A stretch of 64,000 nucleotides of DNA, from contig NJBN01000013.1 of the NCBI GenBank assembly GCA_005223185.1, forward strand, positions 21,148 to 85,147. Reading direction: 5' to 3'. This stretch comes from a candidate division LCP-89 bacterium B3_LCP. GTDB lineage: Bacteria; Electryoneota; B3-LCP. Positions 60,470 through 64,000 of the stretch are shown piece by piece (position 1 is the stretch's first letter; each line of letters opens with the position of its first letter). The notes under the pieces were generated by a model. That model did not search any database. It worked only from the letters and a program-made list of their open reading frames with translations, and was not told where the DNA came from. A program made the translations under genes and the position numbers.

Positions 60470-60964
60470 ATGCAGAAACAACCGATCACTTTCCAACCCA
60501 TCGGTGTAATCACAACTCCGCATAAAAAACAAAAGGGCACGCCGATTCAGCCGTATGCAGCACGGGACGTAGCCGGAGAAGTACACGTATTTCCGGAATA
60601 TCGGGATGGATTAAAGGATCTGGGAGGATTCGAGCGCGTCTGGTTGATTTACCATTTGCATCGCGCCTCATCCGCGAAGTTATCGGTGATTCCATATCGG
60701 GATGTTGTGGAGAGGGGATTGTTTGCCACGCGTGCTCCCTGTCGGCCCAATGCCATCGGTCTTTCTGCCGTGCGAGTACTGGAGTTGGACGTTAAGTCTG
60801 GTATCCTCAAAATCTTAGATGTGGACATGCTGGATCAGACGCCTCTTTTAGATATCAAACCATACGTGCCGCGATTTGACAGCTATCAGAACTCTAAAGC
60901 AGGCTGGTTGGATGATTTAGGGGAAGATCGCGATATAGCGGATGACAGGTTTCCGATTAGATGA
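60470..60964 (+). CDS. trmO: tRNA (N6-threonylcarbamoyladenosine-37-N6)-methyltransferase TrmO
   Basis: 164 residues, full-length TsaA/TrmO fold: FQPIGVITTPHKKQKGTPIQP, GEVHVFPEYRDGLKDLGGFERVWLIYHLH, GLFATRAPCRPNAIGLSAVRVLELD and LDQTPLLDIKPYVPRFDSY are the family blocks. It methylates t6A37 of ANN-decoding tRNAs using SAM. Stands alone on the plus strand. Confidence 0.93.
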   Translation: MQKQPITFQPIGVITTPHKKQKGTPIQPYAARDVAGEVHVFPEYRDGLKDLGGFERVWLIYHLHRASSAKLSVIPYRDVVERGLFATRAPCRPNAIGLSAVRVLELDVKSGILKILDVDMLDQTPLLDIKPYVPRFDSYQNSKAGWLDDLGEDRDIADDRFPIR

Positions 60965-61060
60965 AAATGTGCTTGGTGATATGAGCATTCATGGTGGTTG
61001 GCAATAAAATTGACTTTTGCATATATTTACCCCCAACAATAAATCCCTAAAACCTAACAA

Positions 61061-61127
61061 CTATTTCACCTGCACCAACTTACTCATTACCGTAGTCGGG
61101 GTCGCCCCTGACCCCGACATTTCCGGG
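61061..61127 (-). pseudogene. Remnant of a sorting-domain 3' end
   Basis: Reading the minus strand to the TAG at 61061-61063 gives SGSGATPTTVMSKLVQVK, the last residues of a sorting domain with the palindrome insertion. Upstream the frame runs into repeats at 61131-61178. Only the tail of a former secreted-protein gene survives. Confidence 0.65.
61095..61118. repeat. Palindrome GTCGGGGTC-N6-GACCCCGAC, copy 3 (in remnant)
   Basis: Same arms and loop GCCCCT as at 9077-9100, in the same position and orientation relative to the sorting-domain end. Confidence 0.8.
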
Positions 61128-61140
61128 GTGGCATGCCCCC

Positions 61141-61178
61141 GTCCCGCTCAGGCGGGACACCCCCCTTGGCAAGGGGGG
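61141..61178. repeat. Two adjacent palindromes
   Basis: GTCCCGC-TCAG-GCGGGAC (61141-61158) followed by CCCCCCTT-GGC-AAGGGGGG (61160-61178), in the noncoding stretch before the last gene. Confidence 0.7.
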
Positions 61179-61329
61179 ACTAAGGGGGGATCACTATTCC
61201 TCTTCCACTACAACCCAACCCTAATCCCGACAATGAAAAAATATCTGCCCTCACCCTAAAAAACCACTTGACAAATGGAATTCTGTTTTGTATATTATTG
61301 TGTGAATTGTGCGTAGATGTAGACAAATT

Positions 61330-61396
61330 GGTAGACTGCGCTTCGGCTTCGCCTACACTTAGTCTACCCTACGATGCTGTCAGACGGGAGCGTCTG
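61330..61396. repeat. Two inverted repeats
   Basis: GGTAGACT ... AGTCTACC (61330-61368) and CAGACG-GGAG-CGTCTG (61381-61396). No coding capacity. Confidence 0.6.
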
Positions 61397-61420
61397 GCGG
61401 TACGTTAAATTTAAAAACAT

Positions 61421-61515
61421 CTGAACCACGGATGGCCACAGATCCGTCGGTGGACGGGCTGATGACACGGATGTATCCGTGCAATCCGCGAGATCCGTAC
61501 GTATCCGCGGTTCAG
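61421..61515. repeat. 95-base element with inverted ends CTGAACC(A/G)CGGAT
   Basis: Begins CTGAACCACGGAT and ends ATCCGCGGTTCAG. The interior is built of CACGGAT/ATCCGTG-type blocks in both orientations. Such sequences are common dispersed noncoding repeats in metagenomic genomes. It ends 47 bases before the beta-helix gene. Confidence 0.65.
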
Positions 61516-61562
61516 ACAAGAAGGGTAGCAAATAAGCATATCCTAATTAACAGGAGGTTATC

Positions 61563-63689
61563 ATGTTACGGAAGATGCTGGTTTTGGTGGGGGTGGTGGT
61601 TTTAGCATATATCCCATCACAGGCCCAGATCGAAATTTCGGGGCCGTTGAGTGGAGTACTGGAGGATACTACCTATATCGTAGTTGGAGATATTTCCGTT
61701 CTTGAGGGTGAATCACTCGTAATTGAGCCTGGAGCTGCCCTTCTCTTCAATGGCGGTTACGACATTGAGGTTTTTGGTTTACTCTCTGCAATTGGCAATG
61801 AAACGGATAGCATCTACTTTGTTCCGAATGCAGGATACGATGTTCGTGGGCCAATTGAATTTGAGAGCAGTTCAAGCAGTTCCTGTATAATGCAGTATTG
61901 CATGATCACGGATGGTAATTTTCAGGCAGGTATTAATATCTACAGTTCAAGTCCCACAATTACAAATTGCACCATACGTGACAATAGCGGACATGGGATT
62001 AAGTTACATACCTATGGTGGATCCCCAACACTCACTGATAACCTTTTATCTAATAATTCAAACGGGGGAATATACGTTCGTGAATTGACTAATCCGACGA
62101 TAACTGGTAATATCATTACGGGGGGGAGGGACGGTATGGAAATACAGTTTGCTGTAACGCAAGCTTACTCAATTGAAGAGAATATTGTATCTGACACTTG
62201 GAGATATGGCATATACCATTATGGTGCAGGTGGGCCATTGGAAGTTATCAGATGTACAGTATACTCAAATAATCATGGGATTTATGTTGGTAATTTGATA
62301 TTGACGAATAGTACAGTATCTGACAATAGTCATGGTGTGGAAGGAACAAATGCAGTCATAATCAATTCGATTTTCAAGAATAATGATATTTCTGAGAATG
62401 TTAACCTCACACTCTCATATTGCTCCTTTTATAACAGTGATACAACAGGATTACTTCCTGGTTTAGGTGAACTGGTTACCGTAAACAACAACGGTGATTC
62501 CTGCGATATTTACTATAATATATTTGAAGATCCGCTGTTTGTTGATCCGAACAATGGAGATTACCATCTGCAAGCAGGATCAACTTGCATAGATGCAGGC
62601 ACTGGGATTGATCCAGACTACACTCTCGCTGATATGGGTGCATGGTATTTCCCCCAAGCTAATCTGGTCGTATCGGCAGATAGTCTCCTGTTTCCTGTTA
62701 CCAGTATTGGCTACATGAGTATTCTTCCCCTTAACCTGTATAACATCGGCACTGTGGATCTGATCATAGCAGAAGTGGAATCTTCAAATCCTACATTCAC
62801 AACCAACTACACACCAGATGATAGCCTGGTAGCAGTTGGAGATAGTCTTGAATTGACCGTCAGCTTTTCACCAGATTCAGTTACCTTATATGAAGGATTT
62901 CTTACTATAAATTCAACTGGGGGTACTACACAAGTTTCCCTTTCCGGAGAAGGAATTCCAATCGCTGAGGTTGAATTCAATCCACTTTATGAGCCAATAT
63001 ATATTCTGCCCTGGGGTGGGGAGTTTGCGTACTATATTATGCTTACAAACAATACAGTAGATATTCAGTCTTTCGACCTCTGGATAGACATTTTAATGCC
63101 GGATTCAAGCCTCTACGGACCGGTACTTCTGCGTGAAGACTTGATATTGGAGCCTTTATCTCACCTGTCCCGCTTAATGATCCAGGAAGTTCCAGCCGGT
63201 GCACCGGAAGGAAGATACATCAATCAAGGGCATATCGGGGATTATGCTATGCAGGAAATATGGGATGAGGATGCCTTTGCATTTACCAAGGTAGGGTACG
63301 ACCAGAGTGGAAGTGGAGAAGTGGTTGATAATTGGAATCTTTCCGGGTGGGATGATCAAATTAAAACCGTCGGATTCGGGGAATCCAACCTACCCTGTGA
63401 ATTCACCGTTCAACCTCCCCACCCCAACCCTTTCAACCCCACCACCACCATTTCGTTCTCGTTGCCTGAAGCTGGGCTGGTCAGGTTGGATGTTTTTGAT
63501 ATTCGTGGGCGGGAGGTCGGGTCGGCGCAAGATCGACCCCTACGCGAAAGTTGGATGGAGGCCGGGTGGCATCAGATCACCTTTGACGGATCGGGTCTGG
63601 CGTCGGGTATATATCTTTATAGGTTAGAATTGTCGGGGTCAGGGACGACCCCGACTACGGAAATAGGGAAGATGGTGTTGATGAAGTAG
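61563..63689 (+). CDS. Secreted beta-helix protein with Ig-like module and sorting domain
   Basis: 708 residues; AGGAGG before the ATG; signal peptide to about residue 21. Cap (SGVLEDTTYIVVGDISV, LVIEPGAALLFNGGYDIEV, AIGNETDSIYF), then beta-helix coils of the NosD-like type (SSPTITNCTIRDNSGHGIKL). Then a block shared with the 1330-residue protein (GLGELVTVNNNGDSCDIYYNIFEDPLFV), a choice-of-anchor-D-like domain (NLYNIGTVDLIIAEVESSNPTF), the Ig-like module (PLYEPIYILPWGGEFAYYI), and a sorting domain (PNPFNP to KMVLMK). Both palindrome insertion sites of the sorting domain are occupied here. Surface protein of unknown ligand. Confidence 0.9.
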   Translation: MLRKMLVLVGVVVLAYIPSQAQIEISGPLSGVLEDTTYIVVGDISVLEGESLVIEPGAALLFNGGYDIEVFGLLSAIGNETDSIYFVPNAGYDVRGPIEFESSSSSSCIMQYCMITDGNFQAGINIYSSSPTITNCTIRDNSGHGIKLHTYGGSPTLTDNLLSNNSNGGIYVRELTNPTITGNIITGGRDGMEIQFAVTQAYSIEENIVSDTWRYGIYHYGAGGPLEVIRCTVYSNNHGIYVGNLILTNSTVSDNSHGVEGTNAVIINSIFKNNDISENVNLTLSYCSFYNSDTTGLLPGLGELVTVNNNGDSCDIYYNIFEDPLFVDPNNGDYHLQAGSTCIDAGTGIDPDYTLADMGAWYFPQANLVVSADSLLFPVTSIGYMSILPLNLYNIGTVDLIIAEVESSNPTFTTNYTPDDSLVAVGDSLELTVSFSPDSVTLYEGFLTINSTGGTTQVSLSGEGIPIAEVEFNPLYEPIYILPWGGEFAYYIMLTNNTVDIQSFDLWIDILMPDSSLYGPVLLREDLILEPLSHLSRLMIQEVPAGAPEGRYINQGHIGDYAMQEIWDEDAFAFTKVGYDQSGSGEVVDNWNLSGWDDQIKTVGFGESNLPCEFTVQPPHPNPFNPTTTISFSLPEAGLVRLDVFDIRGREVGSAQDRPLRESWMEAGWHQITFDGSGLASGIYLYRLELSGSGTTPTTEIGKMVLMK
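63519..63539. repeat. In-frame palindrome at second sorting-domain site
   Basis: GGGTCG-N9-CGACCC inside a GTCGG ... CCCTAC frame; read as GSAQDRPLRE between GREV and SWMEAG. The same site holds the compound palindrome in the remnant at 13420-13653. Confidence 0.6.
63632..63655. repeat. In-frame palindrome GTCGGGGTC-N6-GACCCCGAC, copy 4
   Basis: Perfect 9-base arms, loop AGGGAC, read as SGSGTTPT in the sorting domain. Same orientation relative to the gene as the other three copies. Confidence 0.8.
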
Positions 63690-63700
63690 AACAGGAGTCA

Positions 63701-63813
63701 TGTCATTCTGAGCCCGCCGAAGGCGAGGCGAAGAATCTCTGGTTTACTTCAATCATAATAACCTTGAGACTCTTCGCTTCGCTCTCCATGGGAGTCCTTC
63801 GGACAGAGTGACA
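63701..63813. repeat. 113-base MITE-like repeat with TGTCATTCTG termini
   Basis: Starts TGTCATTCTGAGC and ends CAGAGTGACA (inverted ends, one mismatch), with inner inverted GCGAAGAATCTC / GAGACTCTTCGC. It lies 12 bases after the last gene. A relic of the same family (TGGGAGTCCTTCGGA) is at about 17490-17510. The remaining 63814-64000 shows a GGGGAAAG-rich stretch and no gene. Confidence 0.7.
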
Positions 63814-64000
63814 CGTTCCACCCCACCCTCCCCCTCTTCCCGCTTGCCTTTCTCTCGTTTCCTGCTTATATTTTGAATTAGTTACTTACTTACCGGACAC
63901 TTGAGGTATTCAATGTCTGGGGCTTTCCCCAGGGGGAAGGGGAAAGCCCCAGACCCGGATTCACCTGATAAAAAGGTGGCATGATTGCCTCAAATAAATT

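Noticed and set aside
61131..61515. CRISPR array
   Set aside because: The repeats are all different palindromes without constant spacer length or repeated unit.

Overview
The window looks like chromosomal DNA from an uncultured bacterium of the FCB supergroup (Bacteroidota / KSB1 / Zixibacteria / Cloacimonadota-like). This is inferred. Ten complete secreted proteins, one frameshifted gene and two gene remnants carry, or derive from, the same C-terminal sorting domain of type IX secretion (PNPFNP, then VYD-GR-V, G---AG-H, SGIY-Y and a final KM-L-K). Most of these proteins have their own signal peptide and a good AGGAG-type ribosome site. I see no rRNA, CRISPR array, phage or transposase gene.

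Layout. 1-11028 (minus strand): secreted proteins, namely a YCF48-like propeller, a 7-repeat propeller, a DNase-I-like nuclease, two peptidylarginine-deiminase-like enzymes, and between these two a frameshifted HAF-repeat gene. 11064-13316: TetR regulator and MATE exporter around a 20-bp palindromic operator. 13420-17849: a sorting-domain remnant, then an ECF sigma locus (sigma, DUF4405 membrane protein, anti-sigma-like protein, CpxP/Spy-like protein) followed by a secreted His-rich repeat protein. The sigma gene and the repeat-protein gene share the same -35/-10 pair with the same spacer. 17889-23942: a giant beta-helix protein and an M14 carboxypeptidase. 24481-32830: a surface-glycan locus (GT4, deacetylase-like, CDP-alcohol phosphotransferase, methyltransferase, flippase, GNAT, GT2). 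33230-35030: a lipoprotein and four tRNA genes (Ala, Gly, Cys, Leu; no encoded CCA). 35116-50889: housekeeping and envelope genes on the minus strand, including a ccsA / peptidase-MA-TolB-barrel / mlaE / mlaF run. 51306-63689: another sorting-domain protein, then the most interesting block, then trmO and a last beta-helix protein.

The block at 52729-59989 is the best candidate for an undescribed system. A sigma-54 activator (52729-54459) has an intact low-molecular-weight phosphatase / arsenate-reductase-type domain as its sensor end, followed by PAS, AAA+ (GAFTGA) and Fis domains. It is followed by a near-perfect -24/-12 promoter at 54759-54774, with three copies of TGTAATATAA upstream. This promoter heads an operon encoding a small conserved protein, a macro-domain protein, a NarI/DsrM-like membrane protein, an HdrD/TmcB-like iron-sulfur protein fused to a response-regulator receiver, a histidine kinase with two cysteine-bearing PAS domains, and a second receiver like the fused one. 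I read it as a membrane thiol/quinone redox module wired directly into two-component and sigma-54 signalling.

A second theme is short GC-rich palindromes. Several sit in frame inside sorting-domain coding sequence, always at one of two sites, much as Rickettsia palindromic elements do. Others lie in noncoding stretches (1165-1256, 60059-60145, 61061-61515, 63701-63813).
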